DNA from: Morganella psychrotolerans | GTDB lineage: Bacteria; Pseudomonadota; Gammaproteobacteria; Enterobacterales; Enterobacteriaceae | Assembly: GCF_001676055.1 (NCBI RefSeq) | Contig: NZ_LZEX01000043.1 | Span: forward strand, 153,904-217,903 | DNA length: 64,000 nucleotides | Reading direction: 5' to 3' | In this document: piece by piece, positions 19,015 to 28,138 of the stretch | Layout of the letters: each line of letters opens with the position of its first letter | Numbering within the stretch: the stretch's first letter is position 1 | The notes under the pieces: generated by a model | Told to the model about the DNA's origin: nothing | The model's input: only the letters and a program-made list of their open reading frames with translations | Database searches by the model: none | Program-made: the position numbers and the translations under genes

Positions 19015-20745
19015 ATGCAACGCTCTTATTTACGTGTTTTACTCGGTGGCGTCCTGATTGCAGCCACATCACAGTTACACGCAGAAGCATTACAGCCTGA
19101 TCCGGCATGGCAGCAGGGAAAGCTGGCAAACGGATTTAACTGGCAACTACTGCAAACCCCGCAGCGTCCGAATGACCGGGTTCAGTTGCGTCTTTCTGTG
19201 CAAACCGGTTCGATGATGGAAAAATCCGCTGAAAAAGGGTTTTCTTATCTCATTCCGAAAGTGGTGATGTTTAATAGCCAGAGCCTGAATACGCAGCAGC
19301 TTTCTCATTTGCTGAGTAATGCTATTGACCCGAATATGCCGCTGCCGCCGGCTATTGTCTCTTATGACTTCACTTTATATAACCTGAGCCTGCCGAATAA
19401 TAATCCGGAACTGCTGAAAGAAGCACTGAGCTGGATGGCGGATATATCAGGACACGGTATCTTTAATCAGGATACGGTTGCCGGCGCACTTGCCGCACCA
19501 AATTCACCGATTGCCACTTACCCGCCGAATATTAATGACCCTATCTGGAAAGTCCGGATAAAAGGTACCACATTACAGGGTTTTGATCCGTTACCACCGG
19601 TTGCGGATAAAATTGATGTGGAAGCACTGAATAATTTTTATCAGCGCTGGTATACGCCGGACATGGTAACGCTGTATGTTGCAGGCCCGGTCGATAAACG
19701 TGCGCTGGAAGACGGTATCAATAAAGCATTTTCCGGGCTGGAAGGTAAGCGGCAAACCCCTGTCAGCGTGGCAACACTGCCACCGATGAAGCCCCTGTCT
19801 GTCCATGCGGTAAGCGAAAACCAGAAAGAGGATGTTCTGTCGCTGGTCTGGGATCTTAACTGGTCATCAGTCAAGGATTCCGCAGCACTCAACCGCTACT
19901 GGCTGAACGATCTGGCCCGTGAAGCACTGTTCGGTGCATTGCAACAGAGCATGGGCAGGAAAAACGAAAAATTCATGGCGATGAATATGGATTGCCGGAT
20001 GCAATATCAGCGTGCCAGTTGCATGCTGAGTGTGCAGGCGCCGAATGAAAAAATGCCGGCGATTACAGCAGAGCTTGCGGGTGAACTGGCTGTTCTGAAA
20101 GAAAAGGGTATTTCCGCCGACAGCTTTAACGGACTGATTGCGCTGAAACAGGCGCAGCTTCAGCAGTTATTTGCTATCTATGCCCGGACAACCACCGATA
20201 TTCTGATTAACCAGCGTCTGATGTCTCAGCAGAGTAACATCATTGATATTCCGCCGGAGCAGTATCAGCGTCTGCGTCAGTCATTCCTGAACAACCTGAC
20301 GCCGGATGTTCTGAATGCTGAAATCCATGCAATTTTAGAGCAGGATACCGGGTTTATTTTCACTCAGCCGAAAGGTGAGCCGGAAATGAGCGTGGAGCAG
20401 TTACGTGCGCAGTTTGATAAAGTCATGCACCCGGGAAAAGCGGTTGCAGCGGCAGAGAAAGCCGCGTCTGTTGCTGAAAAAGCTGCAGCAGATGCAGAAC
20501 AGGCTAAAGCGGAACAGGCAGAAAAAGCAGCTGAAGCAGCAGAGAAAGCTGCCGCTGAAAAAACAGCCGCAGAGCAGGCAGGTTTACAGCCGGCAAAGCC
20601 TGTTGAGGCACAGGTACCTTTATCTGTCGTCAAACCGGCTGAACCGGAAAAACCGGCTGTCGCACCGGCAAAAAAAGGTGAGCAACCGGGTAATACTGAG
20701 CCACCGGCTGCGGATAATACAGGCGCTGATGGCGTCAGCGCCTGA
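19015..20745 (+). CDS. yhjJ: YhjJ, non-catalytic M16-peptidase-like secreted protein
   Basis: A 576-aa protein starting at ATG 19015 behind AAAAGAGGT, with a signal peptide (MQRSYLRVLLGGVLIAATSQLHAEA). The M16 (pitrilysin/insulinase) fold is visible from WQQGKLANGFNWQLLQTPQRPNDRVQLRLSVQTGSMMEK through FYQRWYTPDMVTLYVAGPVDKRALE. The zinc motif HxxEH expected in the helix after GSMME is replaced by FSYLI, so the protein should not be a protease. The C-terminus after about residue 475 is an Ala/Glu/Lys-rich coiled coil with repeated AEKAA followed by a Pro-rich tail, making it longer than E. coli YhjJ (about 498 aa). The role is unknown; a periplasmic chaperone or scaffold is possible. Confidence 0.85.
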   Translation: MQRSYLRVLLGGVLIAATSQLHAEALQPDPAWQQGKLANGFNWQLLQTPQRPNDRVQLRLSVQTGSMMEKSAEKGFSYLIPKVVMFNSQSLNTQQLSHLLSNAIDPNMPLPPAIVSYDFTLYNLSLPNNNPELLKEALSWMADISGHGIFNQDTVAGALAAPNSPIATYPPNINDPIWKVRIKGTTLQGFDPLPPVADKIDVEALNNFYQRWYTPDMVTLYVAGPVDKRALEDGINKAFSGLEGKRQTPVSVATLPPMKPLSVHAVSENQKEDVLSLVWDLNWSSVKDSAALNRYWLNDLAREALFGALQQSMGRKNEKFMAMNMDCRMQYQRASCMLSVQAPNEKMPAITAELAGELAVLKEKGISADSFNGLIALKQAQLQQLFAIYARTTTDILINQRLMSQQSNIIDIPPEQYQRLRQSFLNNLTPDVLNAEIHAILEQDTGFIFTQPKGEPEMSVEQLRAQFDKVMHPGKAVAAAEKAASVAEKAAADAEQAKAEQAEKAAEAAEKAAAEKTAAEQAGLQPAKPVEAQVPLSVVKPAEPEKPAVAPAKKGEQPGNTEPPAADNTGADGVSA

Positions 20746-20772
20746 GAATATTACCGGTTTATTTACGGTCAG

Positions 20773-20797
20773 AAGGGCATCCGCGGATGCCCTTTTT
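20773..20797 (+). terminator. terminator after yhjJ
   Basis: AAGGGCATCC-GC-GGATGCCCTT followed by TTT. Confidence 0.85.
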
Positions 20798-20825
20798 GTT
20801 ATTTTTTTCCGGTAAATCAGCGCGT

Positions 20826-21854
20826 TTAATCATCACTCTCACACAGACGGGTTTCCAGCAGATTCATCAGCCACGGGCGGGTATCCCTGCTGTTAACAAA
20901 CCCGGCAGCAGCAATTTTTTTCTGCGGATGGTAGTAGGCTGCCGTACCCCAGAACCCGAGGTGATACCAGAGTGTCTGCCCTGCTTTTTTTGTGACCATC
21001 ATACCCGCGCGGTAATCTTCTGCGCCATCGTGCGAACCTTGTTTCAGCATCTCTTCAAGCGTGGCGGGATTGTCAAAAATACGACCTTCAAACAGATGTG
21101 CCATAAACATGGCTAAATCTTTTACCGACATAACCAATCCGCCACCACCGTAAAGATCCATTGTCGGGCTGATGGTATCGCCGTCGATATTACCGAGATA
21201 CTGATGCGCCCGTGGCGGCAGTCCCGCCGGAACCGGCTCATACACTTCCCAGTATGCGGATGTCATTCCCAATGCATCAAAGCGCAGCAACTCGCGGACA
21301 GCCTGCGCCAGCGGCAACTGTGTAATGCGTTCGATAATATCTGCCAGTAATAAATAGCCGGTGTCTGAGTAGAGAAAACAGGTGCCGGGCTCCGTCAGCG
21401 GATATCCGCGGCGGATATAAAGGCGGATCTGCTCATCCCGCGTCCAGAGGTGAGCGGGGTCGGCAAGCACCTCTTTAATATAGTGGTCGTCTGCATGGTC
21501 ATACAACCCGGCACTGTGGCTGAGAAGGTGCTGAACTGTGATTGCAGTCAGGTCATAACCTGCGTCTGTCAGCCATTGTGCATATTGCGGGGTGATGAGC
21601 GCACCGATAGGGGCATTGAGCGTGAGTTTATTCAGTTCATACAGCCGCAGAATAGCGGCGGCGGTAAATGTTTTGGTATTACTGGCTATCCGGATCGGGG
21701 TGTCAGGTGTAACGGGTGTATTGTCTGTTCTGCTCAGACCGCCATGCGCCAGCCCGTCAGGGATTTCGCAACCTTCGCCGGTAAAATACATTGCCGTTGC
21801 AAAACCGGCGGGCTGAACATCCTGCAATAAAGCAGACAGATTTTGAGTCGGCAT
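20826..21854 (-). CDS. serine hydrolase of the beta-lactamase/DD-peptidase family
   Basis: A 342-aa protein of the class C beta-lactamase-like (PF00144) family. The active-site SxxK is SNTK in RIASNTKTFTAAAILRL (about residues 58-61), and YSDTGY (about 163-168) fits the second motif (YxN-like, here YSD). No signal peptide is visible, so it is probably cytoplasmic, closer to EstB-type esterases than to secreted AmpC. Substrate unknown. The gene stands alone on the minus strand, convergent with yhjJ, about 100 bp from the tautomerase gene, whose terminator separates the two. Confidence 0.85.
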   Translation of the reverse strand: MPTQNLSALLQDVQPAGFATAMYFTGEGCEIPDGLAHGGLSRTDNTPVTPDTPIRIASNTKTFTAAAILRLYELNKLTLNAPIGALITPQYAQWLTDAGYDLTAITVQHLLSHSAGLYDHADDHYIKEVLADPAHLWTRDEQIRLYIRRGYPLTEPGTCFLYSDTGYLLLADIIERITQLPLAQAVRELLRFDALGMTSAYWEVYEPVPAGLPPRAHQYLGNIDGDTISPTMDLYGGGGLVMSVKDLAMFMAHLFEGRIFDNPATLEEMLKQGSHDGAEDYRAGMMVTKKAGQTLWYHLGFWGTAAYYHPQKKIAAAGFVNSRDTRPWLMNLLETRLCESDD

Positions 21855-21917
21855 AGTCAGGTCACCTCGATCATTAACAAATCAAAAAATATGTGAGATG
21901 ACAACAATATGACAGAA

Positions 21918-21940
21918 ATAAAAAGGCGGGAATACCCGCC
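21918..21940 (-). terminator. terminator after the tautomerase gene
   Basis: On the minus strand GGCGGG-TATT-CCCGCC followed by TTTTTAT, 16 bp beyond the stop codon. Confidence 0.85.
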
Positions 21941-21955
21941 TCAGGGTGGTACAGA

Positions 21956-22162
21956 CTATTTTTTAGCATCAGCACGCAGTTTTGTTACGGTTTTCCCGCC
22001 GACACCCCAGTTGTCTGTTTCCACTTCATCAATAATCACAAAGGTGGATGCCGGATTTTTCCCCAGTACATCAACCAGTAACTGAGTCGCACCTTCAATC
22101 AGCTTCTGTTTTTGTTCTTCTGTCGCACCCTCTTTGGTGATGCGGATGTGTACAAACGGCAT
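21956..22162 (-). CDS. 4-oxalocrotonate tautomerase-family protein
   Basis: A 68-aa protein; the ATG at 22162 behind AGGAG gives MPFVHIRITKEGATEEQKQKL, so Pro1, the catalytic base of the tautomerase superfamily, is exposed after Met removal. Length and the LVDVLGKNPASTFVIIDEVETDNWGVGG segment (about residues 30-57) fit the short 4-OT/PptA group. Forms oligomers of beta-alpha-beta units in relatives. Natural substrate unknown. Monocistronic with its own terminator. Confidence 0.88.
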   Translation of the reverse strand: MPFVHIRITKEGATEEQKQKLIEGATQLLVDVLGKNPASTFVIIDEVETDNWGVGGKTVTKLRADAKK

Positions 22163-22370
22163 AGTGGCTCCTGATAATTTTGTGGTTATTATTCCTGAGG
22201 ATGTTTGCAAGTGTTTGAATATCAGCCTGTAATGATTTATCTCCATCGATAAAGAGGACTGATGTTCTCACCACATCATAGAGTGAAGCAGTGTCAGGTG
22301 CGAGTCAATGAAAGAGGAATAGTTGGCAGGGCCGGACGGAGGAAACAGGACGTTTCCCCCGTAAAAAATA

Positions 22371-23363
22371 TCAGACGGTTTTATTTTTTTGAATATCTGT
22401 CGCAATCCAGGCCGCAGAAACAAGGATCAGCCGGGCGAAGAAATAAAAGAATGCCATCAACCCGATAACCGAACCAAATGCCGCTCCGGAAGGGGACGCC
22501 GCCATATTCGGTAGCAGCCAGGTCATAATTGTTTTCAGGATCTCAAACCCGATAGCCGCCAACAATGTTCCTTTCAGCAGTGACGTCCGGTTCAGTTTCA
22601 TGCGTGGCAGGAACCAGAAAATCCACATAAACAGCAGGTAGTTTGCCAGAATCGAAATAGTCAGCCCGATAATGGTCCAGACCGGGCGCAGCCACTCAAT
22701 CGAATCAAGCCCTAAAAATTGTACAATCGTCGCCTGTGCTGAGCCGGCAATCGATGTCAGTGAGAGCGTAATAATCAGGGCGATAAGCAGCCCGATGAGT
22801 GCCAGAAAATCCCGCAGGTAGCGCAGGAACATATTTTCTTTGATTTCCATATCCGGCTCCCACTGTTCATGGTACTGCGCGCGTATTGCCATCCGCAGAT
22901 TACCCACCCAGTTCACTCCGGAATAGAGCGCCAGTGCCAGACCGGTTAACCCGACGGTTGCACGCTGACGGATAGCCGTATCAATACTGCGCTCAATGGT
23001 ATTTGCGAGTGTCGGATCACTGATGCTGTTGGCAACGCCACGGATAAGTTTTGTCAGCAGTTCCGGATTAAATGCCAGGGCATAACCGGCAGCGGCAAAT
23101 GACACCATCAGAATCGGGATCATGGATAAAAAGGAAAAATAGGTAATCGCTGCACCAAACTGGCTTCCCATCCGGTCATTAAACCGGGTGGCGGTACGGA
23201 GCAGATGAGCGATAAACGGAATATCCCGGATATAATTTCCGGCTTTCACACTCCATTTCAGGGCTTTTTTTCCCTGCTTTATTCCCTCATCAAAATTTTT
23301 GCGCAGGGGCTTTATTGATGATGTGTCGTTGCCGTTCTCCGGTATATCATTTTCCCGGGCCAT
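22371..23363 (-). CDS. yhjD: YhjD, YihY/BrkB-family inner membrane protein
   Basis: A 330-aa protein with about six transmembrane helices. ATG 23363 behind GCGAGGATAC gives MARENDIPENGND; the earlier in-frame start lacks a ribosome binding site. The core is very close to E. coli YhjD: RFNDRMGSQFGAAITYFSFLSMIPILMVSFAAAGYAL, LALYSGVNWVGNLR, SPSGAAFGSVIGLMAFFYFFARLIL. E. coli yhjD mutations suppress loss of Kdo/lipid A export, so a role in lipid or LPS transport is suspected; family members were once called ribonuclease BN in error. In E. coli the gene is also in the yhjJ neighbourhood. Confidence 0.92.
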   Translation of the reverse strand: MARENDIPENGNDTSSIKPLRKNFDEGIKQGKKALKWSVKAGNYIRDIPFIAHLLRTATRFNDRMGSQFGAAITYFSFLSMIPILMVSFAAAGYALAFNPELLTKLIRGVANSISDPTLANTIERSIDTAIRQRATVGLTGLALALYSGVNWVGNLRMAIRAQYHEQWEPDMEIKENMFLRYLRDFLALIGLLIALIITLSLTSIAGSAQATIVQFLGLDSIEWLRPVWTIIGLTISILANYLLFMWIFWFLPRMKLNRTSLLKGTLLAAIGFEILKTIMTWLLPNMAASPSGAAFGSVIGLMAFFYFFARLILVSAAWIATDIQKNKTV

Positions 23364-23662
23364 GTATCCTCGCTTGTTCAACAATTGATTCGGTTTAAGT
23401 TTACTACATGACAAACCCGATGAACAATTCAGGTTCGCACAGCGGATATAGAGATAAAAACACGATATGTTATATGGTTTTCACGGGCTTAAGAATTTCC
23501 CGATTGATTAATGCAGGTAAAAATACTTTATTATCGGCTCCTATTCCTACGCGGGATAAGATTAATCAATATGGCGTAACGATATGTTCACCAAGTGAAT
23601 AAATAATGTGTATTTATCGGACGTTATTATTTTTATTTTTCTTTTACACTCACACAGAATAA
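23364..23662. other. AT-rich intergenic region between yhjD and the lipoprotein gene
   Basis: Nearly 300 bp with clearly lower GC than yhjD. Divergent promoters for the two flanking genes are expected here. No RNA gene or clear operator was recognised. Confidence 0.4.
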
Positions 23663-24100
23663 ATGGAAATGGCAATCTTTAATAAAAAAACAGGGTATAT
23701 ACTGTTGATGATGCTCGCCGGACTGAGCGCCGGTGGATGTGTGTATAAACCGGATGGCTCGCATTCGCCGGCCAGAGTTATTATTGTATCCAATCAGGTG
23801 TGTATTATTATATCTCCTGACGGTGATGAAAAATTAGCCAGGCTGGATATTGATGAAATCGGCAGTGAGAATAAGCGATTGCTGACCCATACATTTACAC
23901 CGCAGCAGGACGTTATCGGAAAACACCGCTGTGTTTCCACGCTGAATTATCCGTTCAGAAGCGGAAAATCCTATACTGCACTGATTACGGTGGAGTCAGA
24001 TATTAAGCGCCGCCTTCAGATTACCCCGGTCACCCGTAATTTTGATGTCCGTTTTCAGCTGACTGAGTATTTCGGGCAATTACGGGCAACAGAATACTGA
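23663..24100 (+). CDS. putative lipoprotein, possibly a T6SS immunity-type periplasmic lipoprotein
   Basis: A 145-aa small lipoprotein. The N-terminus (MEMAIFNKKTGYILLMMLAG) leads into the lipobox SAGGC near residue 26; the next residues VYKP do not include an Asp at +2, so outer membrane sorting is expected. The mature part is a single beta-rich domain with SNQVCIIISPDGDEKLARLDIDEIG and a conserved-looking KHRCVSTLNYPFRSGKSYTALITVES segment containing a second Cys. The layout resembles small lipoproteins in Proteus and Providencia annotated as putative T6SS immunity proteins; this is recalled and not checked. ATG 23669 is an alternative start. Confidence 0.55.
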   Translation: MEMAIFNKKTGYILLMMLAGLSAGGCVYKPDGSHSPARVIIVSNQVCIIISPDGDEKLARLDIDEIGSENKRLLTHTFTPQQDVIGKHRCVSTLNYPFRSGKSYTALITVESDIKRRLQITPVTRNFDVRFQLTEYFGQLRATEY

Positions 24101-24237
24101 GCAGTCTAGCGTAATACAAGAAGGGCGGTTTTATAATAGTTTGTTATCGGGTATCTGTTTATATAGCGTTTTTTCTGTATGAGAAAACAATATTGAATGT
24201 GAATAATCACACAAGGTTGTGCCGGCAGGATAGTCTG

Positions 24238-24840
24238 GTGCCGGAAAATAATGATATGTATCCGCGGATCTGTATGATTTATCCGCAATGTAATGCGTCA
24301 GATTTAAATTGTGACCCGAAGGGTTACAGGCAGCATCCGGATATATTTACGCAGAAATATAATGAAACCCGGCGTGAAATTCAGGCGTTTTACGGCACCT
24401 GTTGTGAAACCGGAACGATTCATCCCGGCTCAGTCAATAATCCGTCAGACAGTTGGCTGAGTGTGGTGAAGGGATTGCGCCCGCTGGGACAATTCAGTGT
24501 ACTGTCACTTTATGACCCGGTTCTTCACGGCTTGTATGACACGCCGGGGCTGGGTATAAAATGTTATCTGAAACAAAATGATATCAATATTTATATCATC
24601 CTGGTATATCGTCGTGACAGTGATCAGGGTGAGACAGGTGCGCTGGATTTTATTGCTCTGATGAACGAAAAAAAAGCAATGATGGAAAGTGGTGAAGGAA
24701 CTCATGAAGAGCGGGTTTATTATTCAGAATATAAGCTCGGGCGCAGGTTCGGAGAATTATTGCATTATGATCCTGAGGATATTCAGCACTATGAAGCAAT
24801 GATGAAAACCCGGCTGGATTCGCTGAACTCTCCTCAGTAA
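24238..24840 (+). CDS. hypothetical protein, not recognised
   Basis: A roughly 200-aa soluble protein of unknown family, no signal peptide or membrane helix. The frame is open from TTG 24193. GTG 24238 was chosen because AGGA lies 7 bp upstream; ATG 24256 is the other option. The sequence contains several cysteines near the N-terminus (ICMIYPQCNASDLNCDP and GTCCETG), a hydrophobic central strand region (IYIILVYRR) and an acidic C-terminal helix. GC is lower than in the flanking core genes. It follows the small lipoprotein gene by about 140 bp in the same direction and is convergent with yqjC. Confidence 0.55.
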   Translation: MPENNDMYPRICMIYPQCNASDLNCDPKGYRQHPDIFTQKYNETRREIQAFYGTCCETGTIHPGSVNNPSDSWLSVVKGLRPLGQFSVLSLYDPVLHGLYDTPGLGIKCYLKQNDINIYIILVYRRDSDQGETGALDFIALMNEKKAMMESGEGTHEERVYYSEYKLGRRFGELLHYDPEDIQHYEAMMKTRLDSLNSPQ

Positions 24841-24848
24841 TCAGAGAT

Positions 24849-24884
24849 AGCGCACCCGGTTGGATCGGGTGCGCTGTTATTATT
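24849..24884. terminator. convergent terminator before yqjC
   Basis: AGCGCACCCG-N7-CGGGTGCGCT, 10-bp perfect stem followed on the plus strand by GTTATTATTTT. Confidence 0.7.
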
Positions 24885-25284
24885 TTAATAATGCGTCCAA
24901 TTCTGACTGTGCTGTTTTTAATTTTGCTTCAGCCTCTGCCAGTTTGCGTTCCCGTTTGGCGATTTTTGCTTTATCACCTTTATCGATGGCTTTTTGCAAA
25001 TCTGCTTTTTGTTCTTCAACCTCTTTTTTCCGGTCATTCATTTCGTTGCGGGTATCATTACGCAGGCTGTCCGGTGTACAGTAAGTTTCTACATTCTGCA
25101 ATGCGCGCTCCAGCCCCTGCACCCGATAAGTATTGCCGTGTGCTTTGGCGTAGCGGATCTGTTCTGTAATTTTGTCTTTTTTAATTTCACAGCCATTCTG
25201 CGCACTTATAGCAGATGTACTCATCAGCAGCGCACCCAGTCCGAAAGCCAGAGCCGGCAGGGCGGCAGATTTAAATCGTGTCAT
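24880..25284 (-). CDS. yqjC: YqjC, DUF1090 periplasmic protein
   Basis: A 134-aa secreted protein; ATG 25284 behind ACGAGGTAAAT gives MTRFKSAALPALAFGLGALL with cleavage after ISA. The mature protein starts QNGCEIKKDKITEQIRYAKAHGNTYRVQGLERALQNVETYC, the DUF1090 signature with two cysteines likely to form a disulfide, and continues as a long charged alpha-helical coiled coil (RKKEVEEQKADLQKAIDKGDKAKIAKRERKLAEAEAKL). E. coli YqjC has the same plan. Function unknown. Confidence 0.88.
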   Translation of the reverse strand: MTRFKSAALPALAFGLGALLMSTSAISAQNGCEIKKDKITEQIRYAKAHGNTYRVQGLERALQNVETYCTPDSLRNDTRNEMNDRKKEVEEQKADLQKAIDKGDKAKIAKRERKLAEAEAKLKTAQSELDALLK

Positions 25285-25484
25285 ATTTACCTCGTGATTA
25301 ATTCCATTCATCTTTTTATGACCTTTAATATCTTCAACGGTTCATTGTGCATCCGCACTGTATCCGCACAGATGAGGAAAGGGCGTTGGTTCTTTCCTGC
25401 AGAAATCAGGTTATACTGAGCAATTAAATTTGTACTGATATTCTTGTTCCGGGTGGTTTACACCCGACCATCTGAGGCCCATGT

Positions 25485-26327
25485 ATGCTTAGTTACCGCC
25501 ACAGCTTTCACGCCGGCAACCATGCGGATGTGTTAAAGCACACCGTCCAGAGTCTGATCATTGAGTCATTAAAAGAGAAAGACAAACCGTTTTTGTATCT
25601 GGATACGCACGCAGGCGCCGGGCGTTATCAGCTCAGTGGTGAGCATGCCGAACGAACCGGCGAATATCTGGAAGGGATAGCCCGGCTCTGGGCACAGGAA
25701 GCCTGTCCTGAAGAACTGACCGCCTATCTGGAGGCTGTCAGTGCGCTGAATCCGCGCAAAGAACTGCGTTTTTATCCGGGCTCCCCGCTGATCGCTGCAC
25801 ATTTGCTGCGTGATGAGGACAAACTGAGCCTCAGTGAACTGCACCCGTCTGACTTTCCGCTGCTGCGCAGTGAATTCACCCGTGACTACCGCGCCCGTGT
25901 TATCCGCGAAGATGGTTATCAGCAACTGCGCTCGCAATTGCCACCACAGTCCCGCCGTGGTCTGATTCTGATTGATCCGCCGTATGAAATGAAAACGGAT
26001 TATCAGGATGTGGTCAAAGGGGTTCAGGAAGGTTACCGCCGTTTTGCAACCGGCACTTATGCCATCTGGTATCCGGTTGTGATGCGCCAGCAAATCAAGC
26101 GTATGGTAAAAGAGTTTCAGGCAACAGGTATCCGCAAAATCCTGCAAATCGAACTGGCAGTGCGCCCTGACAGTGATCAGCGCGGCATGACAGCCTCCGG
26201 CATGATTGTTATCAATCCGCCGTGGAAACTGGAATCACAAATGAAAGCCGTGTTACCGTGGCTGCATAATGTACTGGTGCCGGAAGGCACGGGTCATACC
26301 CGGGTTGAATGGATTACGCCGGAATAA
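25485..26327 (+). CDS. rlmJ: 23S rRNA (adenine-2030-N6)-methyltransferase RlmJ
   Basis: Methylates A2030 of 23S rRNA using S-adenosylmethionine. The 280 aa begin with the family signature MLSYRHSFHAGNHADVLKHTV. The AdoMet pocket includes YLDTHAGAGRYQL (about residues 38-50), and the catalytic motif is DPPYEMKTDY (about residues 164-173), the N6-adenine type DPPY. Upstream of gor, as in E. coli (yhiR-gor). Confidence 0.97.
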   Translation: MLSYRHSFHAGNHADVLKHTVQSLIIESLKEKDKPFLYLDTHAGAGRYQLSGEHAERTGEYLEGIARLWAQEACPEELTAYLEAVSALNPRKELRFYPGSPLIAAHLLRDEDKLSLSELHPSDFPLLRSEFTRDYRARVIREDGYQQLRSQLPPQSRRGLILIDPPYEMKTDYQDVVKGVQEGYRRFATGTYAIWYPVVMRQQIKRMVKEFQATGIRKILQIELAVRPDSDQRGMTASGMIVINPPWKLESQMKAVLPWLHNVLVPEGTGHTRVEWITPE

Positions 26328-26399
26328 TTAGTTTCCGTCGCCTTGTATCACACTGCGGCGGGTGTTTATGTATTGACTGATAAATGGAACGAGCCAACT

Positions 26400-27755
26400 A
26401 TGAGCAAACATTACGACTATATTGCAATCGGCGGCGGCAGTGCCGGGATTGCCTCTGTGAACCGTGCCTCGATGTACGGGCAGAAATGCGCCCTGATTGA
26501 AGCGAAAGCACTCGGCGGTACGTGTGTTAATGTCGGTTGTGTCCCGAAAAAAGTGATGTGGTACGGCGCTCAGATTGCCGAAGCTATCCGCCAGTATGGC
26601 CCGGATTACGGATTTGATACCACGGTAAATCACTTTAGCTGGGAAAAACTGCTGGAAAGCCGTTCTGCGTATATCGATCGTATTCACCAGTCCTATGAGC
26701 GTGTGTTGGGCAACAATAAAATTGATGTCATAACCGGTTTTGCCCGTTTTAAAGATGCACATACTGTGGAAGTGAACGGCGAAATCTATACTGCGGATCA
26801 TATCCTGATTGCGACCGGCGGGCGTCCTGTCATGCCGCCATCTGTTCCGGGTGCGGAATACGGTATTAATTCTGATGGTTTCTTTGCGCTGAAAGCTCTG
26901 CCCAAGCGTGTGGCGATTGTTGGCGCTGGCTATATTGCTGTTGAGCTGGCAGGTGTTCTGAATGCCCTGGGCAGCGAAGCGCACCTGTTTGTCCGTAAAC
27001 ATGCCCCATTGCGTAATTTTGATCCGCTGATTGTGGAAACGCTGGTGGAAGTCATGAATACGGAAGGCCCGGCGCTGCATACAAATTCTGTACCGAAAGC
27101 GGTTGTGAAAAATGCAGACGGCAGCCTGACACTGCAACTGGAAAATGGTCACGAGCAGACAGTGGATTGCCTTATCTGGGCTATCGGACGTGAACCGGCA
27201 ACGGATAACATTAATCTGGATGTCACCGGTGTGGCGCGCAATGACCGTGGTTTTATTCAGGTGGATAAATTCCAGAATACCTCTGTTCCGGGTGTGTACG
27301 CGGTAGGCGATAACACAGGTGCGGTTGAACTGACCCCGGTTGCGGTTGCGGCGGGTCGCCGTCTTTCTGAGCGTCTTTTCAATAATAAGCCGGATGAGCA
27401 CCTCGATTACAGCAATATCCCGACCGTGGTATTCAGCCACCCTGCAATCGGAACTGTGGGTCTGACAGAGCCGCAGGCGATTGAGCAGTATGGCGCAGAT
27501 AATGTGACATGCTACAAATCCTCTTTCACCGCAATGTACACCGCGGTGACCAGCCACCGCCAGCCATGTAAAATGAAACTGGTCTGCGCCGGAAAAGACG
27601 AAAAAGTCGTCGGTATCCACGGTATCGGCTACGGTATGGATGAAATATTACAGGGCTTCGCGGTAGCACTGAAAATGGGTGCGACCAAAAAAGACTTTGA
27701 TAATACAGTAGCAATTCACCCGACTGCGGCAGAAGAGTTTGTAACGATGCGGTGA
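26400..27755 (+). CDS. gor: glutathione reductase
   Basis: NADPH-dependent flavoenzyme that reduces glutathione disulfide. ATG 26400 gives 451 aa (E. coli 450). FAD-binding [13 protein letters not shown] at residues 8-20, the redox disulfide [13 protein letters not shown] (Cys42 and Cys47 by count), the NADPH-binding [17 protein letters not shown], and the second FAD motif GVYAVGDN. The C-terminal catalytic HPTAAEEF carries the active-site His. Follows rlmJ by 72 bp and ends at a clear terminator; the start of an AT-rich island lies just behind. Confidence 0.97.
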   Translation: MSKHYDYIAIGGGSAGIASVNRASMYGQKCALIEAKALGGTCVNVGCVPKKVMWYGAQIAEAIRQYGPDYGFDTTVNHFSWEKLLESRSAYIDRIHQSYERVLGNNKIDVITGFARFKDAHTVEVNGEIYTADHILIATGGRPVMPPSVPGAEYGINSDGFFALKALPKRVAIVGAGYIAVELAGVLNALGSEAHLFVRKHAPLRNFDPLIVETLVEVMNTEGPALHTNSVPKAVVKNADGSLTLQLENGHEQTVDCLIWAIGREPATDNINLDVTGVARNDRGFIQVDKFQNTSVPGVYAVGDNTGAVELTPVAVAAGRRLSERLFNNKPDEHLDYSNIPTVVFSHPAIGTVGLTEPQAIEQYGADNVTCYKSSFTAMYTAVTSHRQPCKMKLVCAGKDEKVVGIHGIGYGMDEILQGFAVALKMGATKKDFDNTVAIHPTAAEEFVTMR

Positions 27756-27788
27756 TAGCTTAAAAATGTTATAGTTTTGAAATAAATG

Positions 27789-27826
27789 AAACCGGTTATA
27801 TGAATAGCATATGACCGGTTTTTTTA
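27789..27826 (+). terminator. terminator after gor
   Basis: AACCGGTTATATG and CATATGACCGGTT, one internal mismatch, followed by seven T. Confidence 0.8.
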
Positions 27827-28138
27827 TTTATGAGGTATAGTTGATACTGTATCTGTGATCAGGAAATTTTTTGATTGGATATAATGTGGTCGGGATATTT
27901 ATATAAATCCTGAATTTAATAATACACGGAATAATAATAACGTATTTTTTGGTTACAGATTTACGTTAACATTAAGGAATTGACGCTATTATTCATAAAA
28001 TATTGATTTCGGTGTGTTAGGGTATTTATTATTACTTCTCAGGTTGTCAGGTTTTTTTTAAGTGGTTTGTTATTTAGTACAATTATTCACATGTTCAATA
28101 ATTGGCTTTTATATAGATACATAGTCGGGATATAAAAT
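27827..28138. other. AT-rich non-coding region upstream of an unknown gene
   Basis: About 310 bp, strongly AT-rich, no gene seen. It marks the left edge of a low-GC island that runs to about 29960. A promoter for the gene at 28139 should be here; several TATAAT-like sequences occur by base composition alone, so none is assigned. Confidence 0.45.

Noticed and set aside
20440..20600. Repetitive DNA in yhjJ as a possible CRISPR or VNTR
   Set aside because: The repeats are codon-level AEKAA units of a coiled coil with no constant repeat-spacer pattern. No CRISPR array was seen anywhere in the window.
26328..27620. 430-codon open frame on the minus strand opposite gor
   Set aside because: It mirrors gor, whose glutathione reductase motifs are unmistakable; the product is His/Arg/Thr-rich without any family pattern. 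A shadow of codon bias.
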